Shown piece by piece: positions 20,089-27,708 of a stretch of 50,020 nucleotides of DNA (within the stretch, counting starts at the first letter, position 1; every line of letters begins with the position of its first letter). The position numbers were made by a program, and so were the translations under genes. The DNA is taken from positions 134,678 to 184,697 of the forward strand of contig NZ_JYOA01000001.1 of the NCBI RefSeq assembly GCF_000955805.1, written 5' to 3'. The notes under the pieces were generated by a model that was not told the origin of the DNA, searched no databases, and worked only from the letters and a program-made list of their open reading frames with translations. The stretch comes from Pseudomonas sp. 21. Its GTDB lineage: Bacteria > Pseudomonadota > Gammaproteobacteria > Pseudomonadales > Pseudomonadaceae.

Positions 20089-20252
20089 GCGGCCCGTTGT
20101 CGCAACTGGTTACGTTTTTCCGGCTCCCACTGCCTGGTGCACCGGATGACCTCGGCCGCGCAACCCAACAAAAACAACTTTGTCAGTCGTGGCCCACCTG
20201 CCCGAGCTTCGTCTCGGCAGCATGGTTCCCGGCGAGCCAACGGAACGAACAA

Positions 20253-21704
20253 ATGCTGATCTGGTTTGTAGCGGTGTATCTGGTGATCACCGTAGCTGTC
20301 GGTTTCTACGCCACCACCCGCGTGCACAACTCCTCGGACTATGCCGCCGCTGGCCGGAGCATGTCCTTCCCCCTCGTCGTGACCATGGTGTTCGCCACCT
20401 GGTTCGGCTCCGAAGCCGTGCTGGGGATTCCCGCCACCTTCCTCGAAGAAGGCTTCGCCGGGATCATCGAAGACCCCTTCGGCTCCTTCGGCTGCCTGAT
20501 GCTGGTCGGCGTGGTCTTCGCCCGCCCGCTGTACCGCCTCAACCTGCTCACCATCGGTGACTTCTTCCGCAAGCGCTTCGGCCAGCACGTGGAAATCTTC
20601 ACCAGCCTGGTGATCATCATTTCCTACATGGGCTGGGTCGCCGCGCAGATCACTGCGCTGGGCGTGGTCTTCAGCGTGCTCTCCGACGGTGGCCTGACCA
20701 CCACCCAGGGCATGATCATCGGCACCATCATCGTCCTGCTGCACACCCTGTTCGGCGGCATGTGGTCGGTGGCGCTGACCGACTTCCTGCAGATGATCAT
20801 CATCGTCTGCGGCCTGTTCTACCTGGTCTGGCTGATCGGCGACATGGCCGGTGGCCCGGTCAACGTGATCAGCCACGCCGCCAGCGAAGGCAAGTTCACC
20901 TTCCTGCACGGCACCTCGGCCAAGGACATCGTCGCCTTCCTCGGCGCCGCGGTAACCATGATGTTCGGCTCGATCCCGCAGCAGGACGTGTATGCCCGCG
21001 TGATGTCGGCCAAGACCGAGAAGATCGCCCAGCGCGCCACCATGACCGGTGCCTGCTGCTACCTGGTCTTCTGCATGCTGCCGATCTTCCTGATCTACGC
21101 CGCCTCGATGATCGAGCCGGAGATGGTCAAGCACTGGCTGGCCGAAGACTCCCAGCAGATCCTGCCGCACCTGATCCTGGAACGTACCCCGCTGTTCGCC
21201 CAGATCATGTTCTTCGGCGCCCTGCTCTCGGCCATCATGTCCTCTGCCTCGGGCGCCCTGCTGGCTCCGTCGGTGACCCTGACCGAGAACATCGTCAAGC
21301 ACTTCCTGCCCAACATGAACGACCGCCAGGCCCTGCTGGCCATGCGTTGCAGCGTACTGGCGATGACCGTCGCCACCTGCCTGTTCGCCCTGCTGTCCAA
21401 CGCCAGCATCTACGAGATGGTCGGCAACGCCTACAAGGTGACCCTGGTCGCCGCCGTGGTGCCGCTGTTCTTCGGCCTGTTCTGGAAGCGCGCCACCACC
21501 CAGGGCGCCCTGACCGCCATCGCCTGCGGCCTGATCGGCTGGGTATCGCTGGAACTGGGCTACCAGGAAGGCGACTTCTGGCCGCCGCAACTGGTTGGCC
21601 TGATCTGCAGCGCCATCGGCATGGTCGTCGGGTCGCTGGCTCCGCAGTTCAGCGCACACCGTGGCGAGAGCGTGGCGGACATGGCCGCCGCTGCCGCCAA
21701 CTGA
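20253..21704 (+). CDS. Sodium:solute symporter (SSS family)
   Basis: A 483-residue sodium/solute symporter with about 13 membrane segments. Recognisable SSS features are FYATTRVHNSSDYAAAGRSM near the N-terminus, WFGSEAVLGIPATFLEEG in the first core helices and ALLSAIMSSASGALLAPSVTLTENI, the region holding Na-site serines. Start MLIWFVAVYLV (ATG 20253) begins directly with the first helix; an upstream in-frame extension to 20061 is not membrane-like. The substrate is not evident from sequence. The flanking operator motif suggests control by the quinate/shikimate TetR regulator and hence an aromatic-acid or hydroaromatic substrate; that is inference. A terminator follows. Confidence 0.88.
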   Translation: MLIWFVAVYLVITVAVGFYATTRVHNSSDYAAAGRSMSFPLVVTMVFATWFGSEAVLGIPATFLEEGFAGIIEDPFGSFGCLMLVGVVFARPLYRLNLLTIGDFFRKRFGQHVEIFTSLVIIISYMGWVAAQITALGVVFSVLSDGGLTTTQGMIIGTIIVLLHTLFGGMWSVALTDFLQMIIIVCGLFYLVWLIGDMAGGPVNVISHAASEGKFTFLHGTSAKDIVAFLGAAVTMMFGSIPQQDVYARVMSAKTEKIAQRATMTGACCYLVFCMLPIFLIYAASMIEPEMVKHWLAEDSQQILPHLILERTPLFAQIMFFGALLSAIMSSASGALLAPSVTLTENIVKHFLPNMNDRQALLAMRCSVLAMTVATCLFALLSNASIYEMVGNAYKVTLVAAVVPLFFGLFWKRATTQGALTAIACGLIGWVSLELGYQEGDFWPPQLVGLICSAIGMVVGSLAPQFSAHRGESVADMAAAAAN

Positions 21705-21724
21705 TCGCCACCTGGATAAAGAAG

Positions 21725-21751
21725 AAGCCCCGCCTTGTGCGGGGCTTTTTT
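21725..21751 (+). terminator. Terminator of the SSS symporter gene
   Basis: AAGCCCCGC and GCGGGGCTT form a 9-bp stem with a 5-base loop, followed by a T run. Confidence 0.9.
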
Positions 21752-21814
21752 GTGGGCGCGGCCCAGGATGGCCACAACGCGCCCCACGGATGAACACCCA
21801 TGCGATGCCCCATC

Positions 21815-21881
21815 GTAGGAGCGAGCTTGCTCGCGAACAGCCCCGCTGCGAGGGCGGGTTCGCGAGCAAGCTCGCTCCTAC
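21815..21881. repeat. REP pair, GAGCTTGCTCGCGAA type, overlapping a stop codon
   Basis: GTAGGAGCGAGCTTGCTCG (+) and its inverted copy ending CTCGCTCCTAC (-) face each other. The outer end of the right copy overlaps the last codon of the GFA gene: its CTA is the TAG stop on the minus strand. Confidence 0.9.
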
Positions 21882-22243
21882 ACGCTCGGCCCGGCTACCG
21901 TGCTCATGCTCTTGCCGTCCACCCGCCGCGTCGGGATCGACTCGGGGTCGAGGCCGTCGATGCAGCTGGCATTCACGCTGAGCAGCGCCGGATTACTGCG
22001 GCGCTGGTGGTAGACATAGATGCCGCAAGTCCCGCAGAAATAATGCAGCGCGACGCCGCTGTTCCAGCGGTACAGGCGCAACGCCTGGTCGCCGCGGGTG
22101 AGGCGGAACTGGTCCTTTGGCACAGTCGCCATCAGGGCATTGCGCTTGCCGCACAGCGAACAATCACAGCGCACCAGTTCATCCAGGTCGGCTTCGAAGG
22201 CGAAGGCCACTGCACCGCAGTGGCAGCTACCGGTGTAGTGCAT
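21878..22243 (-). CDS. GFA-family (glutathione-dependent formaldehyde-activating-like) zinc protein
   Basis: A 121-residue protein of the GFA/CENP-V fold. Zinc-binding Cys motifs are visible in order: GSCHCGAVAF near the N-terminus, VRCDCSLCGKRNA, and YFCGTCGIYVYH. Most family members are uncharacterised; only a few act with S-hydroxymethyl-glutathione. GAGGAG upstream supports ATG 22243. The stop TAG lies within the outer arm of a REP element, so the C-terminus may have been set by that insertion. No neighbouring formaldehyde genes are present. Confidence 0.85.
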   Translation of the reverse strand: MHYTGSCHCGAVAFAFEADLDELVRCDCSLCGKRNALMATVPKDQFRLTRGDQALRLYRWNSGVALHYFCGTCGIYVYHQRRSNPALLSVNASCIDGLDPESIPTRRVDGKSMSTVAGPSV

Positions 22244-22397
22244 GGTCCCACTCCTCGGGTGACATGACCTCCAGCGTAGACCGTCGAACCATTCGTGACT
22301 TCTGCTCAACTATCCTTTGACGTTCACCGCGTTTTTCTCAAAGCCTGACTTCCGGACAATGCCTCCATCGCATCCCATTCGTCCGGAGCCCCCCACC

Positions 22398-23597
22398 ATG
22401 CCACTCGCTCTCCTGGCGCTGACCCTGAGCGCCTTCGCCATCGGCACGACGGAGTTCGTCATCGTCGGCCTGATTCCCACCATCGCCACCGACCTGGGCG
22501 TCACCCTGCCCTCCGCCGGCCTGCTGGTCAGCCTCTACGCCCTGAGCGTCGCCATCGGCGCACCGCTGCTCACCGCCATGACCGGGCGCATCCCGCGCAA
22601 GGCGCTGCTGGTCGGCCTGATGGCGCTGTTCACCGTCGGCAACCTGGTGGCCTGGCGGGCGCCCAGCTACGAATCGCTGATCATTGCGCGGATCCTCACC
22701 GGCCTGGCCCACGGCGTGTTCTTCTCGGTCGGCTCGATCATCGCCACCAACCTGGTGAGCAAGGACAAGGCCGCCAGCGCCATCGCCACCATGTTCAGCG
22801 GCATGACCGTGGCCTTCGTCACCGGTATCCCGCTGGGCACCTTCATCGGCCAGCACCTGGGCTGGCGCGTGACCTTCCTGGTGGTCGCCGCCTTCGGCGT
22901 GGTCGCCCTGCTCGGCAGCCTGCTGTTCGTGCCGAAGAACATCCAGCACACGCCGCCGGCACCGCTGCTGCGCCAGGCCCGCGTGCTGCTGCAACCGCGC
23001 CTGCTGCTGGTCTATGCGATGACTGCGGTGGGCTACGGCGGCTCGCTGATCGCCTTCACCTTCCTCGCGCCGATCCTCCAGGACCTGGCCGGATTCAGCC
23101 CGAACATGGTCGGCGCCGTACTCCTGGCCTACGGTGTCTCGGTGGCCATCGGCAATATCTGGGGCGGCCGCCTGGCCGACAAGCGCGGCCCGGTCAGCGC
23201 CCTGAAAATCATCTTCGGCCTGCTGGCTTCGGTGCTGCTGGTGCTCACCTTCACCGCCGGCAACCCCTGGCTGGTGGTACTGACGGTGCTGGCCTGGGGC
23301 GCAGTGGCCTTCGGCAACGTCCCCGGTCTGCAGGTGTATGTCGTGCAACAGGCCGAGCGCGTGGCGCCGGACGCCGTGGACGTGGCCGCCGGCTTCAATA
23401 TCGCCGCCTTCAACCTCGGCGTGGCCGGCGGTTCCTGGGCGGGCGGTCTAGTCGTCAGCCACCTGGGCCTGGGCCATACGCCCTGGATCGCCGCTGTCGT
23501 CACTCTCGCCGCCTTCGGCCTGACCGCCCTGAGCGGCCGTCTGGACCGGCGCAATTCCATGGAACCGAGCACCGTCGGCGCGGTTCCCACTCACTGA
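22398..23597 (+). CDS. MFS transporter, AraJ/YdhP-type drug or sugar exporter
   Basis: A 399-residue major facilitator with 12 predicted membrane segments. The N-terminal FAIGTTEFVIVGLIPTIATDL, then MTGRIPRKALLVGLMALFTVGN and GLAHGVFFSVGSIIATNLV, are typical of the DHA1-like AraJ/YdhP/chloramphenicol-resistance group. Substrates of such proteins are often unknown or arabinose-like. GGAG precedes ATG 22398; a longer frame from 22317 is less likely. The aldo/keto reductase begins 21 bp after the stop, so the two are cotranscribed and may handle the same toxic or reactive compound. Confidence 0.85.
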   Translation: MPLALLALTLSAFAIGTTEFVIVGLIPTIATDLGVTLPSAGLLVSLYALSVAIGAPLLTAMTGRIPRKALLVGLMALFTVGNLVAWRAPSYESLIIARILTGLAHGVFFSVGSIIATNLVSKDKAASAIATMFSGMTVAFVTGIPLGTFIGQHLGWRVTFLVVAAFGVVALLGSLLFVPKNIQHTPPAPLLRQARVLLQPRLLLVYAMTAVGYGGSLIAFTFLAPILQDLAGFSPNMVGAVLLAYGVSVAIGNIWGGRLADKRGPVSALKIIFGLLASVLLVLTFTAGNPWLVVLTVLAWGAVAFGNVPGLQVYVVQQAERVAPDAVDVAAGFNIAAFNLGVAGGSWAGGLVVSHLGLGHTPWIAAVVTLAAFGLTALSGRLDRRNSMEPSTVGAVPTH

Positions 23598-23618
23598 TCG
23601 ACCACAAGGAGTTCTTCC

Positions 23619-24422
23619 ATGAGCGTTCCCGCCTTCGGCCTCGGCACCTTCCGCCTCAAGGGCCAGACCGTCATCGACTCGATCCGCACTGCGCTGGACC
23701 TGGGCTACCGTGCCATCGACACCGCACAGATCTACGGCAACGAAGCCGACGTCGGCGAGGCCATCGCCGGCGCCAGGGTCAAGCGTGACGAGCTGTACCT
23801 GACCACCAAGATCTGGACCGAGAACTACGCCGCCGACAAGCTGATCCCCAGCCTCAAGGACAGCCTGCACAAGCTGCGCACCGACCGTGTCGAGCTGACG
23901 CTGATCCACTGGCCGTCGCCCAAGGGCGAAGTCCCGGTCGCCGAGTTCATGGGCGCCCTGGCCGAAGCCAAGGCCCAGGGCCTGACCGGCGAGATCGGCG
24001 TGTCCAACTTCACCATCGCCCTGATGCGCGAAGCCATCGCCGCCGTCGGCGCCGGCCAGATCGCCACCAACCAGGTGGAACTGCACCCCTACCTGCAGAA
24101 CCGCAAGGTGGTGGAATTCGCCCGGAGCCAGGGCATCCACATCACCTCCTACATGACCCTGGGCTACGGCAAGGTGCTCAGCGACGAGGTGATCATCGAG
24201 ATCGCCAGGCGCCACGGCGTCACCCCGGCGCAGGTCACCCTGGCCTGGGCCATGCAGCTGGGCTACTCGGTGATCCCGTCGTCCACCAAGCGCGAGAACC
24301 TCGAAGGCAACCTGCGCGCCGTCGACCTGCGCCTGACCGACGCCGACATGGCCGCCATCGCCGCGCTGGAGCGCAACGAGCGCATCACCAGCCCGGAAAG
24401 CCTGGCCCCGGCCTGGGACTGA
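23619..24422 (+). CDS. dkgB: Aldo/keto reductase, 2,5-diketo-D-gluconate reductase (DkgB) type
   Basis: A 267-residue NADPH-dependent aldo/keto reductase. The catalytic tetrad is complete: Asp34 and Tyr39 ([12 protein letters not shown]), Lys64 ([10 protein letters not shown]) and His97 (LTLIHWPSP). The C-terminal cofactor-binding segment [15 protein letters not shown] is present. Length and the short N-terminus match the DkgB subgroup, which reduces 2,5-diketogluconate, methylglyoxal and other aldehydes in vitro. AAGGAG precedes ATG 23619. It lies between the MFS exporter and a quinone-oxidoreductase-like gene, an arrangement common in Pseudomonas. Confidence 0.88.
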   Translation: MSVPAFGLGTFRLKGQTVIDSIRTALDLGYRAIDTAQIYGNEADVGEAIAGARVKRDELYLTTKIWTENYAADKLIPSLKDSLHKLRTDRVELTLIHWPSPKGEVPVAEFMGALAEAKAQGLTGEIGVSNFTIALMREAIAAVGAGQIATNQVELHPYLQNRKVVEFARSQGIHITSYMTLGYGKVLSDEVIIEIARRHGVTPAQVTLAWAMQLGYSVIPSSTKRENLEGNLRAVDLRLTDADMAAIAALERNERITSPESLAPAWD

Positions 24423-24438
24423 TCCGTAGCCGATCGAC

Positions 24439-24467
24439 AGCCGCCTCTCGGGGCGGCTTTCCTGTTT
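24439..24467 (+). terminator. Weak hairpin terminator or attenuator between dkgB and the MDR gene
   Basis: AGCCGCC and GGCGGCT pair around a 6-base loop and are followed by TTCCTGTTTT. It may reduce read-through from dkgB into the next gene, whose ribosome-binding site follows at once. Confidence 0.5.
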
Positions 24468-24480
24468 TCGAGGAGTTCTC

Positions 24481-25506
24481 ATGAGTGCAAACGGCCCTAT
24501 GACCGCAAACGACTACGCCGCCTGGACCTGGACGCCCGGCGCCAGCCTCGACGGCCTGTGCCTCGCCCGCCGGCCGGTGCCGGCGCCGGGCCCGGACGAA
24601 GTGCTGGTGGCCAACACCGCCATCGCACTGAACCCGGTGGACTGGAAGATGATCGACTGGGGCCGCGACGACTGGCAGCAAGGCCAGGTGCCCGGCGTGG
24701 ATGGCGTCGGCATCGTCATCGCGGTGGGTAGCGGCGTGAACCTGCGTGCCGGCACCCGCGTCGCCTACCACCAGGCGCTGACCCGCGGCGGCAGCTTCGC
24801 CGAAGTCACCCTGCTGCGCGCCCGCGCCGTCTACCCGGTGCCCGATTCACTGGACGACGCCAGCGCCGCCAGCCTGCCCTGCCCCGGCCTGACCGCCTGG
24901 CAGGCGCTGGAGAAGCTACCGGCCTGCCACAACCGCGACGTGCTGGTGACCGGCGCCGGTGGTGCGGTCGGCTACCTGCTGGCGCAGCTCGCCCTGCAAC
25001 GCGGCCTGCGCGTGTGGGTGACGGCCTCGGCGAAACACCGCGAGCACCTGCTGCAACTGGGCGTCGCCGGAGTCTTCGACTACCGCGACGGCCAGTGGAC
25101 CCAGGCACTGCTCGAAGTCCTCGGCCCGCGCCGCCTGCACGGGATCTTCGACACCGTCAGCGGCAACCACGCCGCCAGCCTCGCCCCGCTGCTGGGCTAC
25201 AACGGCCACCTGGTGTGCATCCAGGATCGCCAGGAAAACGCCCCGCTGCCCGCTTTCAGCACCGCCATCTCGCTGCACGAAGTGGCGCTCAACAGCATCC
25301 ACGTCCACGGCGAAACCCTCGACTGGCAAGCGCTGCGCGCAGGCGCAGAGCACCTGATGCAGGGCGTCGCCAATGGCCAGCTGCAGGCGCCGGCAACACG
25401 GTTCTTCGACTTCGCCGAACTGCCCGAAGCACTGCGCCGCTTGAAGTCCGGCGAAGGCAGCGGTAAATGGATCAGTCTGCTGCCGGCGCCGATGGTCGTT
25501 GCCTGA
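24481..25506 (+). CDS. Zinc-independent MDR-family oxidoreductase (quinone oxidoreductase-like)
   Basis: A 341-residue medium-chain dehydrogenase/reductase. The N-terminal GroES-like domain reads VPAPGPDEVLVANTAIALNP and VPGVDGVGIVIAVG, and the NADPH-binding domain starts VLVTGAGGAVGYLLAQLAL. No Cys cluster for structural or catalytic zinc is seen, so it belongs to the quinone oxidoreductase / zeta-crystallin side of the family. The substrate is unknown. GAGGAG precedes ATG 24481. Close spacing to dkgB (58 bp) suggests partial cotranscription through a weak hairpin. A REP pair follows before the SDR gene. Confidence 0.85.
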   Translation: MSANGPMTANDYAAWTWTPGASLDGLCLARRPVPAPGPDEVLVANTAIALNPVDWKMIDWGRDDWQQGQVPGVDGVGIVIAVGSGVNLRAGTRVAYHQALTRGGSFAEVTLLRARAVYPVPDSLDDASAASLPCPGLTAWQALEKLPACHNRDVLVTGAGGAVGYLLAQLALQRGLRVWVTASAKHREHLLQLGVAGVFDYRDGQWTQALLEVLGPRRLHGIFDTVSGNHAASLAPLLGYNGHLVCIQDRQENAPLPAFSTAISLHEVALNSIHVHGETLDWQALRAGAEHLMQGVANGQLQAPATRFFDFAELPEALRRLKSGEGSGKWISLLPAPMVVA

Positions 25507-25535
25507 CCGGCGCCCGAGCGGCGGAATGATCATGC

Positions 25536-25624
25536 GTGGGAGCGGACTCCGTCCGCGATCGTTTCGCCACCACTCCGGCAAACCCGAAGTGCGGCCAGCC
25601 CATCGCGGACAAAGTCCGCTCCCA
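25536..25624. repeat. REP pair, GGACTCCGTCC type
   Basis: GTGGGAGCGGACTCCGTCC (+) and TCGCGGACAAAGTCCGC (-) face each other. The flanks are GTGGGAG/CTCCCAC here rather than GTAGGAG. Confidence 0.88.
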
Positions 25625-25669
25625 CCGATGCCGGACGTTCCGGCGATTTGCATTGAACAGGAGAACAAC

Positions 25670-26452
25670 ATGGATCTGGGCATCAAGGGCCGCTGGGCCG
25701 TGGTCTGCGCCGCCAGCAAGGGGCTGGGCAAGGGCTGCGCGCTGGCGCTGGCCCGCGAAGGCGTGAACCTGGCGATCAACGCCCGCGACGTCGACACCCT
25801 CGCCGCGACCGCCGCCGAACTGCGCCAACTGGGCGTGGAAGTGCGCGAAGTGGCCGGCGACATCAGCCAGCCGGATGTGCGTGCCGCACTGCTCGCCGCC
25901 TGCCCGCAGGTCGACATCCTGGTCAACAACGCTGGCGGCCCGCCTCCCGGTGATTTCCGCGACTGGGAGCGCGAAGACTGGCTGCGCGCCCTGGAGCTGA
26001 ACATGCTCACGCCCATCGAGCTGATCAAGGCCACCATCGACGGCATGGCCGAACGCGGCTTCGGGCGCATCGTCAACATCACCTCCGGTTCGGTGAAGGC
26101 GCCCATCGCCACCCTCGGGCTGTCCAACGGTGCGCGCAGCGGCCTGACCGGCTTCGTCGCCGGCGTTGCCCGCCAGCCACAGGTAGCGGGCAACAACGTG
26201 ACCATCAACGGCCTGCTGCCCGGCTCCTTCGACACCGACCGCCTGCGCAGCGGCTTCCACCGCGCGGCGACTCTCAGCGGCCGCGACAAAGACGAACTGG
26301 TGGATGCCGGCCGGCAGGAAATTCCCGCCGGGCGCTTCGGCAGCGCCGAGGAATTCGGTGCCTTCTGCGCCTTCCTGTGCAGCGCCCACGCCGGCTACCT
26401 GACCGGGCAGAACCTGCTGCTCGATGGCGGGGCTTATCCGGGTACCTTCTGA
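25670..26452 (+). CDS. SDR-family protein lacking the usual catalytic Tyr and Lys
   Basis: A 260-residue short-chain dehydrogenase/reductase fold. Cofactor motifs are present: VVCAASKGLGKG for the glycine-rich loop and LVNNAGGPPPG for NNAG. The Ser of the catalytic triad is probably in NITSGSVKAP, but where YxxxK is expected the sequence reads LGLSNGARSGLTGF, with no Tyr and Arg in the Lys position. A subgroup of SDRs annotated as 3-oxoacyl-ACP reductase-like shares this Ser-Asn form. It may be non-catalytic or use another mechanism. The C-terminus (AHAGYLTGQNLLLDGGAYPG) is standard. AGGAG precedes ATG 25670. It is flanked by REP clusters, so likely transcribed alone. Confidence 0.85.
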   Translation: MDLGIKGRWAVVCAASKGLGKGCALALAREGVNLAINARDVDTLAATAAELRQLGVEVREVAGDISQPDVRAALLAACPQVDILVNNAGGPPPGDFRDWEREDWLRALELNMLTPIELIKATIDGMAERGFGRIVNITSGSVKAPIATLGLSNGARSGLTGFVAGVARQPQVAGNNVTINGLLPGSFDTDRLRSGFHRAATLSGRDKDELVDAGRQEIPAGRFGSAEEFGAFCAFLCSAHAGYLTGQNLLLDGGAYPGTF

Positions 26453-26463
26453 TCCACATCTGC

Positions 26464-26651
26464 GTGGGAGCGGACTCCGTCCGCGATGGGTGGGCCTCGC
26501 TCAGTCTGATGGAGCAGAGGCGAATCGATCGCGGACAGAGTCCGCTCCTGCGACGACCGAAGCACCGAAGCACCGAAGTCAGCCTGTAGGAGCGAGCTTG
26601 CTCGCGAACGCGCCCCGCTGCGATGCGGTTCGCGAGCAAGCTCGCTCCTAC
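26464..26651. repeat. Two adjacent REP pairs of different type
   Basis: A GGACTCCGTCC-type pair (26464-26486 + and 26527-26550 -) is followed directly by a GAGCTTGCTCGCGAA-type pair (26586-26609 + and 26628-26651 -). Between the pairs is the short duplication GAAGCACCGAAGCACCGAAG. Confidence 0.9.
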
Positions 26652-26701
26652 AAAAGCCAGCCGCTACCATCCATTCCGCCGCCCCTCCAACAGGCCCAAC
26701 G

Positions 26702-27607
26702 ATGAAAGCCCACTCCGACGAACTCAAGACCTTCGCCACGGTGATCGACTGCGGCTCCATCACTGCCGCCGCCGAGCAACTGGGGCTGACGCCCTCGGCC
26801 GTGAGCCGGGCGTTGTCGAAGCTGGAGGAAAAGCTCGGCACCACCCTGCTCAACCGCACCACGCGGCGGATGAAGCTGACCGAGGAAGGCGAGTTCTTCC
26901 TGGAGAACGCCCGGCACATCCTCGAACAGATGGACGCCCTGGAAGAGCGCCTGGCCCTGCGCCAGCAATCCCCGGCCGGTCGCCTGCGGATCAACGCCGC
27001 GTCGCCCTTCATGCTGCATGCCGTGGTGCCGCATATCGGCGCCTTCCGCGAGCGCTACCCGGACATCGAGCTGCAGCTCAACACCAATGACCTCAACATC
27101 GACCTGCTGGAACAGAGCACCGACATCGCCATCCGCATCGGCCACCTCGCCGATTCCAGCCTGCACGCCCGTCCGCTGGGCAGCAGCCGGCTGAACCTGC
27201 TCGCCGCACCGGACTACCTGGAGCGCCACGGCACTCCGACCAACCTGGAAGAGCTGCTCGGCCACTCGCTGCTGGGCTTCACCCAGCCCGAGGCGCTGAA
27301 CGTCTGGCCGATCCGCCATGCCGGTGGCGACACCCTCACGGTCGACCCGTCGCTGTCCGCTTCCAGCGGCGAGACCCTGCGCCAGCTGGCCATCGGTGGC
27401 CAGGGCATCGCCTGCCTCGCCAGCTTCATGACCTGCGACGACATCCGCGCCGGGCGGCTGGTGCGCGTGCTGCCGGAGCTGACCAGCGAACGCCGCCAGC
27501 CGATCCATGCGGTGTACTACCGCAACTCGCAGCTGGCGCTGCGCATCCAGTGCTTCCTCGACTTCATCCAGGAGCGTCTGGCGCAGTCGCTGCACGCCAC
27601 CGGCTGA
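26702..27607 (+). CDS. LysR-family transcriptional regulator
   Basis: A 301-residue LysR-type regulator. The N-terminal winged helix-turn-helix is clear (LKTFATVIDCGSITAAAEQL, LTPSAVSRALSKLEEKLG, LLNRTTRRMKLTEEG), followed by the two-lobed periplasmic-binding-like effector domain (PAGRLRINAASPF, DIAIRIGHLADSSL, LAIGGQGIACLASFM). It resembles the DmlR/YafC subgroup. The gene points toward the efflux operon 100 bp downstream, on the same strand; LysR genes normally control a divergent partner, so its target could be that operon or the SDR behind it. No strong ribosome-binding site is visible. Confidence 0.88.
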   Translation: MKAHSDELKTFATVIDCGSITAAAEQLGLTPSAVSRALSKLEEKLGTTLLNRTTRRMKLTEEGEFFLENARHILEQMDALEERLALRQQSPAGRLRINAASPFMLHAVVPHIGAFRERYPDIELQLNTNDLNIDLLEQSTDIAIRIGHLADSSLHARPLGSSRLNLLAAPDYLERHGTPTNLEELLGHSLLGFTQPEALNVWPIRHAGGDTLTVDPSLSASSGETLRQLAIGGQGIACLASFMTCDDIRAGRLVRVLPELTSERRQPIHAVYYRNSQLALRIQCFLDFIQERLAQSLHATG

Positions 27608-27708
27608 GCCAAGAAATTTCCCACAGCCGGAAAACCTCGACCACACTGAACAGGGTTCGCGACGCACCGCATCGACGGGCGTCCTCCCGCCAAGATCGAG
27701 GGCCCGGC

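Noticed and set aside
26464-26651. CRISPR-like array of short repeats
   Set aside because: Units are inverted REP pairs with irregular spacing and no spacer/leader structure or cas genes.
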